Made by a program: the position numbers and the translations under genes. A stretch of 64,000 bases of DNA, taken from IMG/VR virus record IMGVR_UViG_3300030385_002649, positions 62,001 to 126,000 of that record; one strand, given 5' to 3'. The notes beneath the pieces are model-generated. The model was not told the DNA's origin. It was given only the letters and a program-made list of their open reading frames with translations, and searched no databases. Positions 7,890 to 14,681 of this stretch are shown here, piece after piece. This DNA comes from a virus. The stretch's first letter is position 1. Each line of letters begins with the position of its first letter.

Positions 7890-8188
7890 TGGAGATAGGT
7901 ATTGACCTTTTCCCGTGTTCTAATCTTATTTCGGGGGACAAAGACATGCTGAAAGATGAAGTTCTCACGTTGTGCAGATGTAAGGAGGAAAGCATCACCC
8001 ATTGGGAAGAAAATTGCTGGTATAGTTATCAACTTCCCAGGTGGTCTAAGGGTGTTGTCCGGCACGATCATTTGAGGTGTGACTTCCCGGCGTGGGCTCG
8101 GCTGTTGGTTGAGGCTCGTGGTAGAGTTGAGGATCCTGCGATTGCGATGGACAAATTGTTGATGGAATTTGAAACTCATGGTTTGTAG
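7889..8188 (+). CDS. CxC/WYS-family protein with C-terminal extension
   Basis: This 99-residue member has TLCRCKEESITHW then ENCWYSYQLPRW, nearly identical in its second half to the preceding gene, which points to recent tandem duplication. A C-terminal extension of about 40 residues (from DFPAWARLL onward) is helical and is not present in the shorter members. Start overlaps the previous stop; the next member begins 11 bases before its TAG. Confidence 0.75.
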   Translation: MEIGIDLFPCSNLISGDKDMLKDEVLTLCRCKEESITHWEENCWYSYQLPRWSKGVVRHDHLRCDFPAWARLLVEARGRVEDPAIAMDKLLMEFETHGL

Positions 8189-8324
8189 ATGCCATTATGA
8201 AGTGTCGATGGTCCATTGGGGGAAAACTTGTTGGATTTCTTATCGAATCCCTAGATATAGGAAGACCGTTAGATTGGATTATCCAACAATTCATCGGCTT
8301 AACAAAGTGAAGGACTTATTATGA
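8178..8324 (+). CDS. CxC/WYS-family small protein
   Basis: The 48-residue frame starts MVCRCHYE, continues to VHWGKTCWISYRIPRYRK and ends at TGA 8322-8324. The CRC at residues 3-5 and the C-W-I-S-Y-R-I-P-R block match the two upstream members. The ATG at 8178 overlaps the end of the upstream gene by 11 bases. Shared tails (SYQLPRW versus SYRIPRY) support a tandem origin. Confidence 0.7.
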   Translation: MVCRCHYEVSMVHWGKTCWISYRIPRYRKTVRLDYPTIHRLNKVKDLL

Positions 8325-8389
8325 AATTTTGCGTATTTTACTCTTTAAGAGTTCCAAAAACGAGGAGGAAACATGGCGGTTACTGCTAA
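8321..8389 (+). pseudogene. Truncated remnant of the CxC/WYS family
   Basis: A 22-codon frame beginning in an ATGA overlap reads MKFCVFYSLRVPKTRRK. This aligns with the CWISYRIPRYRK segment of the preceding gene, but the CRC knuckle is gone. It may be a decayed copy or a mini-protein. The ribosome site AGGAGG of the next gene lies inside it. Confidence 0.4.
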
Positions 8390-8975
8390 CAAGGAACAAT
8401 TTGTGCTCATCTACACGAGCAACAAGAATCACGACAACCTGGTTTACCAAGTCGACAACGTGCATCGTGGGGTGTACCACTTGCGCTGTGTCGAGACTAG
8501 TCGGGTTATCAAGGCTCATAAGAGCCGTATTAGGAAAGTTCTATCCGAGGAGGAAATGATGAACGGAACTGGCGTTATTGAAGATACCGAGGTTGTCAAC
8601 GAGTCGACGACCACGGACAACATCGAAGTGAAGGCTCTAGAGGAAACTGACGAGACAATCGAGGCGATCAAGCCAAAGGCTAAGGTCAAGAAGACTAAAG
8701 CCCAAGCTATCCCCTTCGACTTCGATCAGTTCAAGACCGATGGTTACGAGATTTGGGTTAAGTCCGATCTTGAGTTCGACATCGAGAATGTTAAGGTTGA
8801 CGCGATCTGCCTCATCTACCCGGATGAGGCCAGTTACGAGACTTTCAACATCTACAACGGTTCTCTCGGAAAGAAGGGGTCTCGCGGTCAGAACTATAAG
8901 TTCACCGAGAAGAACACCATCGAGAGGAAGCGTAAGCAGCTGGGCAAGAAGGGCTACACCCAACGTAGCAACTAA
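8373..8975 (+). CDS. Hypothetical 200-residue protein
   Basis: The ATG at 8373 has a near-perfect AGGAGG site 6 bases upstream, the strongest in this stretch, so expression is likely high. The protein has an N-terminal beta-rich domain of about 60 residues (FVLIYTSNKN, VYHLRCVETSR), an acidic linker, a Lys-rich segment (KPKAKVKKTKAQ) and a second domain of about 80 residues ending in basic residues (ERKRKQLGKKGYTQR). The basic tail suggests nucleic-acid binding. No family recognised. The next gene starts on its stop (TAATG). Confidence 0.75.
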   Translation: MAVTANKEQFVLIYTSNKNHDNLVYQVDNVHRGVYHLRCVETSRVIKAHKSRIRKVLSEEEMMNGTGVIEDTEVVNESTTTDNIEVKALEETDETIEAIKPKAKVKKTKAQAIPFDFDQFKTDGYEIWVKSDLEFDIENVKVDAICLIYPDEASYETFNIYNGSLGKKGSRGQNYKFTEKNTIERKRKQLGKKGYTQRSN

Positions 8976-9133
8976 TGACACCAGCCAAGTGTGGGCGCCC
9001 GGGAGGAACAAACCCTCCCGGGCGCCCTCGTATGCTTAGAAACCATAAAGGAAGGTCCTGGCACAGTTTCTGGGTCACCTTAAAAAGGAACATGGATGCG
9101 ATGTACGGCATCGTACGGGTTACGAACTTGTGA
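8975..9133 (+). CDS. Divergent CxC/WYS-like small protein
   Basis: A 52-codon frame starts at TAATG on the preceding stop. It encodes CGRPGGTNPPGRPRM, then KGRSWHSFWVTLKR. The W-H-S-F-W block resembles the family's W-[YFIH]-S, while the CxC knuckle is replaced by a Gly/Pro/Arg loop. That loop is encoded by the long hairpin at 8993-9027. It may be a real diverged member or a chance frame. Confidence 0.45.
   Translation: MTPAKCGRPGGTNPPGRPRMLRNHKGRSWHSFWVTLKRNMDAMYGIVRVTNL
8993..9027 (+). terminator. Perfect 14-bp GC-rich hairpin
   Basis: GGGCGCCCGGGAGG at 8993-9006 pairs with CCTCCCGGGCGCCC at 9014-9027 around a 7-base loop. It lies 18 bases after the stop of the 200-residue gene. No T-run follows, so it is not a textbook intrinsic terminator. 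It could end or attenuate transcription, protect an RNA 3' end, or block ribosomes. It is far more GC-rich than its surroundings. Confidence 0.6.
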
Positions 9134-9357
9134 GAATCTCTGGACCAGTTATCGAATTTATTATCTAAAAAATAATTCTTTTGTAATTAGTGCCAGGTCT
9201 CGGCGATTATAAATTCGCAAGCTGTACCAGGACCATCTGTTTGTTCCTATCCCTCGTGATCCCATGGTAGTGATTCTCTAGGAAATTCGAAAACATCTTC
9301 AGAGTTCAAGAGTTCTCTGAAAACAGCGGATTTGGAAGAAATGAGGAGTAGACGCCA

Positions 9358-9588
9358 ATGACAATCATTTTTCTTTGTGCCGTCCTGTTGATTACAGGAT
9401 TTATTACGCACCGACTGTATCTTAAAAATATCAGTCGGTGGCGTATGAGTAAAGTTGAACAAGATAGCGCAGTGATCGGGTATCATTGGGCTCAAGTAGA
9501 ACTGGATTACCTATATGCTGATTGCACTACCGATGAGTTTAATCGTTGGAATCCTCATCTCACTACGATTGAAAGAAAGAGCCACTAG
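9358..9588 (+). CDS. Small membrane protein, one N-terminal TM helix
   Basis: This 76-residue product begins with a hydrophobic helix (residues 2-17) followed by HRLYLKN, then a soluble tail. A GAGG site precedes the ATG. Its 3' end overlaps the next membrane-protein frame by 56-74 bases. The pair of overlapping small membrane proteins before clpS recalls holin or spanin-like arrangements, but nothing in the sequence proves lysis function. The 224 bases before it (9134-9357) hold no convincing gene. Confidence 0.6.
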   Translation: MTIIFLCAVLLITGFITHRLYLKNISRWRMSKVEQDSAVIGYHWAQVELDYLYADCTTDEFNRWNPHLTTIERKSH

Positions 9589-9679
9589 CGGCATTTTCGA
9601 GCGCATGATGCGCGATCCCAAATTACTAACCACCATTAAACAGCTTGACAAAGCGACAAAGCGATGGAGCGATAAATGA
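9515..9679 (+). CDS. Small membrane protein, TM helix plus basic amphipathic tail
   Basis: The frame from ATG 9515 (or the internal ATG 9533) encodes a short TM helix (LPMSLIVGILISL) and a tail of basic helix (KERATSGIFERMM, KQLDKATKRW). It ends in an ATGA overlap with clpS, which supports its reality. It overlaps the preceding gene in another frame, so one of the two may be spurious. The 54-residue size fits small phage membrane effectors. Function unknown. Confidence 0.55.
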   Translation: MLIALPMSLIVGILISLRLKERATSGIFERMMRDPKLLTTIKQLDKATKRWSDK

Positions 9680-10002
9680 CTGAAACCATTGAACAAACCG
9701 GCACTGTAACCACCACAGACACGGACACCGAAACCCAAGGTAAGAGCGGCTACTATCCAAAGTGGGTCGTCATTTTCCACAATGACGATGGCACTGCCTA
9801 TGATTTCGTCGTCGGGGTTCTCGTCAAGTTCTTCAACAAAGCAATGAAAGACGCCCAGCAATTAGCCGAGGAAGTCCACAAGAACGGTCAAGGCGTTGCT
9901 GGGATTTTCCCTAAGGAACAAGCTGAATTCCGCTCCCATGAGACGATGAAACTCGCCCGAGAACACGGTTATCCCCTGCAACTCTCGGTTGAGCCTGAGT
10001 GA
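9676..10002 (+). CDS. clpS: ClpS, ATP-dependent Clp protease adaptor
   Basis: The 108-residue protein has a disordered Thr/Glu-rich N-terminus of about 25 residues and a full ClpS core. HNDDGTAYDFV at 35-45 and EVHKNGQGVAGIF at 66-78 match the family; Asn36, Asp37 and His68 correspond to the residues that hold the N-degron alpha-amino group. ClpS docks on ClpA and delivers proteins with destabilising N-termini to ClpAP. A phage copy could redirect host N-end-rule degradation, perhaps toward fragments made by the phage trypsin-like protease. It starts in an ATGA overlap. Confidence 0.88.
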   Translation: MTETIEQTGTVTTTDTDTETQGKSGYYPKWVVIFHNDDGTAYDFVVGVLVKFFNKAMKDAQQLAEEVHKNGQGVAGIFPKEQAEFRSHETMKLAREHGYPLQLSVEPE

Positions 10003-10004
10003 GA

Positions 10005-10172
10005 ATGAAGTTCTTATCGCCAGAATGGTGGAAAAACGATCCTTCCTCAACTTGTCGTTGTGGATCACCGCTGAGCATCAACTCAATTGCTACGTGTCCT
10101 TGTGGGTCTATAGCGTGGTTCTCGGCGGAAATACTTAGTGAGGTCAGGTTTTACAACCGATTGGTCCATTAA
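10005..10172 (+). CDS. CxC/WYS-family small protein
   Basis: The 55-residue product reads STCRCGSPLS, then ATCPCGSIAWFSAEILSEVR. It has two CxCG knuckles, which together could form a Cys4 zinc site. The W-F-S-A-E-I-L-S block defines a subgroup shared with the next gene. It begins 2 bases after clpS and ends in TAATG with the next member. Confidence 0.75.
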   Translation: MKFLSPEWWKNDPSSTCRCGSPLSINSIATCPCGSIAWFSAEILSEVRFYNRLVH

Positions 10173-10381
10173 TGTCGTTGTTCGAAAAAGTGACGCATCA
10201 TGACATTGAAGAATGGTTCACTAACTGGAAAGACCCTGCTGAAATGTGCCGGTGTGGGTATAGTCTATATGATCATACTATGCAGAGTCATTTTCATGCT
10301 TGGTATTCCGCAGAAATACTTAGTGATGAACAGTTCAATGAAAATATGAGTGAAAATATGAACGCGAAATCGAACAAATGA
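10172..10381 (+). CDS. CxC/WYS-family small protein
   Basis: The 69-residue product has DPAEMCRCGYSLYDHTM and FHAWYSAEILSDEQF. It shares the SAEILS block with the preceding gene and the W-K-D-P-A-x-x-C-R-C-G block with the next one, indicating tandem duplication. A His-rich spacer (MQSHFHAW) replaces the second CxC of the upstream gene. Starts at TAATG, ends in ATGA. Confidence 0.8.
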   Translation: MSLFEKVTHHDIEEWFTNWKDPAEMCRCGYSLYDHTMQSHFHAWYSAEILSDEQFNENMSENMNAKSNK

Positions 10382-10590
10382 GCGACGCATGGAAACGGAC
10401 ATGGAAAGACCCAGCCAAAATTTGTAGATGCGGCAGCCTTGTGATGGTACCATGGCACAGACACAAACCGTGGATTTCTGCTATCATTTTAAGCGACATT
10501 CAATTCTACAAGATTTATGACATGAAAACGGTTAGGCTCAGAATAAATGAAACTCATCCCATCGATTATAAAAGACCTTCTAAAAGATAG
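10378..10590 (+). CDS. CxC/WYS-family small protein
   Basis: The 70-residue product reads WKDPAKICRCGSLVM, then RHKPWISAIILSDIQFY. It keeps CRCG, W-I-S-A and I-L-S-D-x-Q-F from the upstream gene. The C-terminal 25 residues are basic and differ from its neighbours. The next gene begins 44 bases before its stop in another frame. Confidence 0.75.
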   Translation: MSDAWKRTWKDPAKICRCGSLVMVPWHRHKPWISAIILSDIQFYKIYDMKTVRLRINETHPIDYKRPSKR

Positions 10591-10885
10591 CTGCGAGCTA
10601 GAGGTAGAGGTTCTAGACTGTGGGTGGGTTTCAGACTTGCTAACGCATCTATACGTTCCAGCGGCAGAAATGGACATTGAGATTAGCCTGAATGAAGGAC
10701 TTATCAATGTCCAAGCATGGGGCGACGACAGTGTTTATAATTGTAGAGTATTTGACCCTCACGACATAGAGTTCATAGACGATCTAAGAGAATACTTGAT
10801 TCCTATGTGCGAAAACCATGAAGTACACATGAGGTACCCAGATGAAAAAAGCGGAAATAATCCAGAAGCTAGTAAAACACCTTAA
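10547..10885 (+). CDS. Hypothetical acidic 112-residue protein
   Basis: The acidic product is mixed alpha/beta with paired beta strands (CELEVEVLDCGW, INVQAWGDDSVYNCRVF). It overlaps the previous gene by 44 bases and ligA by 44 bases, so translation of all three is probably coupled. No recognised family. Position directly before ligA suggests co-expression with DNA repair, nothing more. Confidence 0.6.
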   Translation: MKLIPSIIKDLLKDSCELEVEVLDCGWVSDLLTHLYVPAAEMDIEISLNEGLINVQAWGDDSVYNCRVFDPHDIEFIDDLREYLIPMCENHEVHMRYPDEKSGNNPEASKTP

Positions 10886-12779
10886 CCGTTGCGACCTAGC
10901 CTATTACAACCAAACCCCACTCATCAGCGACCAAGACTACGACAAACTCCGAGACAAGCTAACCAGCCTAGACCCAAGCAACCCCTTCCTCGCAAAAGTT
11001 GGGGCTCCCGTCGTCACCACGGACGGACGAAGCAAGCACACACATAAATCGCTCATCGGGTCCCTTGCCAAGTGCAAGACCAAAGAAGAGTTCATGAAAT
11101 GGGCCGAGGGAAAGGGCCCCCTGTGCGTCAGCTACAAGTATGATGGCAGTACAGTAGTCGCCACCTACGAAAGCGGTACGCTGAAAACTCTAGCGACCCG
11201 TGGCGATGGCACCATCGGAGAAGATATCACGGACAATGCCGACCTGATAGGCTCAAAATCCAACACTTACCATTTCATCCCGAAGCAACTTACCTCCGAT
11301 TTTACCGGAGAAATCCGAGGCGAAGCTATCCTGCGTTTAGGTCGGTTTGAAGAGTTCTTCAAGCCCGCTGGTTACAAAAACGCCCGCAACGCCGCCAACG
11401 GAAAAGTCCGCGATATGAAGCGCGACGACCTGATCAAATGGTTGGAAGTGGTGTGGTTCGATATCATCCCCGAGGACCGTGATGTCAAGACTGAGGGAGA
11501 GAAATGGGCTCTCATCCAGGAACTTGTCAACGATGATCGCCCCACCACTAAGAGTCTCGCTATGGCTCAGATCCAGACTGACGCCGAGAAGGCATGGGAG
11601 ATCTTCGAGGAGGTCGGCAAGCTTAGGTCCGGCTTGGACTTTGAGATTGACGGTATAGTCGTCAAGGTAAACGATATTGATGACCAAGAGTCCTTCGGTG
11701 TCACTAGTAACCGGCCCAATGGGGCTATCGCTATCAAGTTCCCCTCTTTGGGAGCAGAAACCTTTTTGGAGAGTATCGAATGGAATCGTGGATTGACAGG
11801 GGTTTACGCCCCGACCGGGATCCTCAAGTCGGTAGATATCGGCGGAGTGACCATAGGAAGAGTCTCCCTGTGCGGCATGGACGAGATCCGCAGGTTGAAG
11901 ATCGCCCCAGGAGACAAGGTCTACATCACCCGGCGAAATGACGTCATCCCCAAGGTTGAATATGTCATCAATCGGACCCCACAGCCGGGGACCATCCGAA
12001 CTCCAGTTAAAGCACCTAAGACGTGTAATGAGTGTGACGCCGACCTGATCCAGAACGGATCCTACCTGATCTGCCGAAACCCGGACTGCCAGGGAGAGAT
12101 TTTCGGTAGTCTCATGACCTGGATTCAGCGTTTGAAGATTAAAGGGCTAGGGTCTTCAGTGCTCCGGTCCCTCATCGACGAGGGCGTCACGGACATCTGC
12201 AAGCTCTACGAAGCTCAAGAGGAAGTCTATGAAAAAGCAACAAGATCCTCAAAGCTTGCAGCTAAGCTCTACGCATCCGTGCAATCAACAACGGAAGTTA
12301 GACTTGGTACTTTCTTATCAGGGCTCTGTATACCGTCTCTCGGGGCTACAAACGGTACGCGGTTGGAAAAGCGATTTAATACGCTTGAAGCAGTTGTCGC
12401 AGCATCCGAAGAAGACCTGGAAGGAGTACCGGGCATCAAAACAAATGCTAAGAAAATCAGAGCAGGACTTGACGCTAAATCCGATCTAATCGAAGGATTA
12501 GCTAAGATCCTAACGATCAAGACTCTAGACACTAGTGGGCCTCTAGCTGGACACACTGTCTGTGTCACCGGGGATTTAACCGTCCCAAGGTCTAAGTTCC
12601 AAGATTGGATTAGGTCTCTAGGAGGGGAAGTTAAGTCGGGCGTCTCTAAGGACCTATCGTATCTTATAACTAACGCTCCTGCAAGCGGCACTTCTAAGAA
12701 CAAGAAAGCGGACAAGTATGGTGTCAGAAAGTGTACTGAAACGGATTTCTATAGTCTTATCGGGTCCTCGCCAGCCTAA
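10842..12779 (+). CDS. ligA: NAD-dependent DNA ligase LigA
   Basis: The 645-residue enzyme seals nicks using NAD+. An N-terminal domain Ia is followed by the adenylation motif SYKYDGST with catalytic Lys99, then an OB-fold, a Cys4 zinc finger (CNECDADL and CRNPDCQG), helix-hairpin-helix repeats and a C-terminal BRCT domain from about residue 565. It is full length for the bacterial family (about 670) and all key residues are present. Large phages usually carry either ATP- or NAD-type ligase; this is the NAD type, as is usual for jumbo phages. Its last 10 codons (YSLIGSSPA and stop) are duplicated after the neighbouring uvdE gene. Confidence 0.95.
   Translation: MKKAEIIQKLVKHLNRCDLAYYNQTPLISDQDYDKLRDKLTSLDPSNPFLAKVGAPVVTTDGRSKHTHKSLIGSLAKCKTKEEFMKWAEGKGPLCVSYKYDGSTVVATYESGTLKTLATRGDGTIGEDITDNADLIGSKSNTYHFIPKQLTSDFTGEIRGEAILRLGRFEEFFKPAGYKNARNAANGKVRDMKRDDLIKWLEVVWFDIIPEDRDVKTEGEKWALIQELVNDDRPTTKSLAMAQIQTDAEKAWEIFEEVGKLRSGLDFEIDGIVVKVNDIDDQESFGVTSNRPNGAIAIKFPSLGAETFLESIEWNRGLTGVYAPTGILKSVDIGGVTIGRVSLCGMDEIRRLKIAPGDKVYITRRNDVIPKVEYVINRTPQPGTIRTPVKAPKTCNECDADLIQNGSYLICRNPDCQGEIFGSLMTWIQRLKIKGLGSSVLRSLIDEGVTDICKLYEAQEEVYEKATRSSKLAAKLYASVQSTTEVRLGTFLSGLCIPSLGATNGTRLEKRFNTLEAVVAASEEDLEGVPGIKTNAKKIRAGLDAKSDLIEGLAKILTIKTLDTSGPLAGHTVCVTGDLTVPRSKFQDWIRSLGGEVKSGVSKDLSYLITNAPASGTSKNKKADKYGVRKCTETDFYSLIGSSPA
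12748..12777 (+). repeat. Left copy of a 30-bp direct repeat (ligA 3' end)
   Basis: This segment encodes the last residues of LigA (YSLIGSSPA). It matches 13757-13786 at 28 of 30 positions; both differences (12752 and 12758) are T/C changes that would be silent in the LigA frame. The two copies flank uvdE. Confidence 0.9.
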
Positions 12780-12824
12780 AGAGATCCGGAAGACTCGAAC
12801 CACGCACAAAATAAAGGAACACAT

Positions 12825-13748
12825 ATGGCCCTCGGATTATGCTGCCAATGGTTAGAAATCAAAAAAGGCAAACCAAAGAATGTGCTCATAAGCAGAAGTC
12901 TTCAATTGGGCCGTTTTAACAGAGGTGAATATAGTCGAGAAAAGATCAAGAAGACATTTATAGACAACCTTCAAAATGTCTTAGACGTTATGCCTAAGAT
13001 TGTAGCATCTGGGGTTCGTTCTCTACGCATTAGCAGTTCAATGTTTCCTCTTTTTGATAAAGTTGACAAAGAATTGGCTGAAAATAAAGAAACCGATTTG
13101 TTACTTGCTGAAATAGGTTCAATGGCATTAATCAATGGCGTTAGAATCACCACTCATCCCGCTCAGTTTACAGTTATTTCAAGCGATAACCCAAAAGTGG
13201 TTGATAATTCTATCCGAGAATTGGAGTATCACGCTTGGATGTTCGATAAAATGGGGCTTCCACAAACCCCTCATTATAGCATCAACATCCATGGAGGTAA
13301 AAGGGACCGAAAAACGCAATTGATATCAGGAATTGAACGTCTTAATGACTCAACTCGTCTCCGCTTAACCTTAGAGAATTGTGAATTTGCGTACAGTGTT
13401 AAAGATTTAGCGTTAGTTGCGAAGGACGTAAAAGTTCCCATTTGTTTTGATAGTCACCATCATCGATTTAACTCTTCGGACCTGTCTGGTGAAAAAGCCA
13501 TGGGTATAGCGATAAAAAGCTGGCCATCCGGCAGCAAACCCATGACCCATTTAAGCAATTCCAAACCAGAATATGTAGAAACTGATTCCGTCACTAAATT
13601 ACGAAAGCATAGTGATTATTTACATCAAGTTCCAGAATATCAATTAAAAGCTAACAACGATGGGTTGATTGATATAGAAATTGAAGCTAAAATGAAAAAC
13701 CTCGCCATCTTTAAAGCTGTAAATGATTTTGGTTTACAGCTTAATTAA
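12825..13748 (+). CDS. uvsE: UV damage endonuclease UvdE/UvsE
   Basis: The 307-residue product is a TIM-barrel UV dimer endonuclease that nicks DNA 5' of photolesions, starting light-independent excision repair. Family blocks appear in order: LRISSSMFP near 66, THPAQFTVISS near 107, HYSINIHGG near 148, LTLENCE near 176, CFDSHHHRF near 200 and THLSNSKPE near 230, providing the His/Glu/Asp metal ligands. Its length is normal. It is more AT-rich in codon choice than ligA (many TTA, AAT, GAA codons), and it is bracketed by duplicated ligA ends, so it was probably acquired by insertion. An AAAGGA site precedes the ATG. Confidence 0.92.
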   Translation: MALGLCCQWLEIKKGKPKNVLISRSLQLGRFNRGEYSREKIKKTFIDNLQNVLDVMPKIVASGVRSLRISSSMFPLFDKVDKELAENKETDLLLAEIGSMALINGVRITTHPAQFTVISSDNPKVVDNSIRELEYHAWMFDKMGLPQTPHYSINIHGGKRDRKTQLISGIERLNDSTRLRLTLENCEFAYSVKDLALVAKDVKVPICFDSHHHRFNSSDLSGEKAMGIAIKSWPSGSKPMTHLSNSKPEYVETDSVTKLRKHSDYLHQVPEYQLKANNDGLIDIEIEAKMKNLAIFKAVNDFGLQLN

Positions 13749-13906
13749 TGCAAAACTCTACAGTCTCATCGGGTCCTCGCCAGCCTGATAGGCGTAAAAG
13801 AGGCGAATCACCACCGCCGGGTTCAAGATGGTATTCATTTTGGATCCGCCGCAAAAGGAAAAGACTTCGAGATGGACCTATTCGACGATTGTTACTGGGG
13901 GAATAA
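13748..13906 (+). CDS. Basic small protein, divergent WYS-like
   Basis: A 52-codon frame starts in TAATG on the uvdE stop. The right copy of the ligA-end repeat lies inside it and is read in a different frame (SSGPRQP). Downstream comes GSRWYSFWIRRKRKRLR, which contains the family's W-Y-S and is very basic. There is no CxC. In an ancestor without uvdE, this gene would have overlapped the end of ligA. Whether it is expressed is uncertain. Confidence 0.45.
   Translation: MQNSTVSSGPRQPDRRKRGESPPPGSRWYSFWIRRKRKRLRDGPIRRLLLGE
13757..13786 (+). repeat. Right copy of the 30-bp direct repeat (duplicated ligA end)
   Basis: This is a second copy of the ligA terminal sequence, still able to encode YSLIGSSPA followed by TGA TAG in the LigA frame, but with no ligase upstream. 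It marks the right edge of the uvdE insertion. Confidence 0.9.
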
Positions 13907-14063
13907 ACAAAAACGCAAGGAATACTACAAGAAATATGTTGAAGGCTGGAAGACCAGACCGTGCTCGGCCTGTGCCGGATCTGGCCATTACGACAGGGGC
14001 GGAAGCCCAAAATGCCAAGGCTGTGAACCGCCAGGGTCTGGAAAAGAAAGATATAAGCCATGA
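13872..14063 (+). CDS. DnaJ-type zinc-finger small protein
   Basis: The 63-residue product has CSACAGSGHYDRGG followed by CQGCEPPGSGK. This is one CxxCxGxG-type pair resembling half of the DnaJ cysteine-rich domain. Such mini zinc fingers are common in phages and may bind RNA or unfolded protein. An AAAGGA site precedes the ATG and the stop overlaps the next start (ATGA at 14060). Confidence 0.75.
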   Translation: MDLFDDCYWGNKQKRKEYYKKYVEGWKTRPCSACAGSGHYDRGGSPKCQGCEPPGSGKERYKP

Positions 14064-14662
14064 AGCTTAAAGCTGCCTTGAAAAGCGAACAAAACCTCAA
14101 GTGCGCAATTTGCAAAGACAATGACGATGGTCTTATGCTATGCGCTAAGTGCAACACTGTTCAGCACGCTTCATGCATGATCGAATTTAAAGGCTGTTCT
14201 GGCTGTGGAAATAGCGACCCTCATGCCGAGAAGCCTGCCAAAAAGAAAACAGAAACCAAAACGAGCAGTGCTCACACTTTGTCTAGACAGGATTCAGGTG
14301 TGCTCTGCGACCCCTCATTCGGTTATTGTCATTATCCAATGGGAACGCAACATTTTTGTCCATACCACAGAATTACGACGACCGATGATTATCAAGTTCC
14401 TAAAAGGAATGATGGGCCGCACGGATCACACAGACCGTGTCGGTCTTGTGGTCCCCACACTTATTCTCCTGGCGACATGCAGTCTAAAAGAACACACGGT
14501 TGCTGCTGTTGCTCCTGTTGGCGTTATAGGTCCTCAGAAGAACGAGACCGAGTCATGCCAGAGATGGAGATATCTGGCATGTTTGTTAATGCCGCTAAGC
14601 TATTCGTTTTTTCACTAATAGTTTTCTCTCTTGCGGACCTCCTTGTGGCGTTAAGTATCTAA
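14060..14662 (+). CDS. Membrane-anchored C4HC3 zinc-finger (RING-variant/PHD-like) protein
   Basis: The 200-residue product has an N-terminal finger with ligands Cys15, Cys18, Cys28, Cys31, His36, Cys39, Cys46 and Cys49. This order (C4HC3) and spacing fit RING-variant or PHD fingers. A second Cys/His-rich part follows (RPCRSCGPHTY and THGCCCCSCW). One C-terminal TM helix (LFVFSLIVFSLADLLVAL) makes it a tail-anchored protein with the fingers in the cytoplasm. Prokaryotic RING-like proteins exist, some beside ubiquitin-like systems, but no E1, E2 or ubiquitin-like gene is seen here. The role is unknown. Confidence 0.7.
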   Translation: MKLKAALKSEQNLKCAICKDNDDGLMLCAKCNTVQHASCMIEFKGCSGCGNSDPHAEKPAKKKTETKTSSAHTLSRQDSGVLCDPSFGYCHYPMGTQHFCPYHRITTTDDYQVPKRNDGPHGSHRPCRSCGPHTYSPGDMQSKRTHGCCCCSCWRYRSSEERDRVMPEMEISGMFVNAAKLFVFSLIVFSLADLLVALSI

Positions 14663-14681
14663 ACTGAAGCGAGAGAGAATA

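Noticed and set aside
8993-9027. Standard Rho-independent terminator
   Set aside because: The stem is perfect but no T-run follows; I list it with a caution because it may act by another route.
9134-9357. Possible extra small genes between 9.13 and 9.36 kb
   Set aside because: Short open frames exist on both strands, but none has a family motif, a good ribosome site or an overlap with neighbours.
13828-14070. 80-codon plus-strand frame overlapping the DnaJ-like zinc-finger gene
   Set aside because: The alternative frame has no family motif, while the overlapping frame has clear CxxCxGxG pairs and an ATGA junction.
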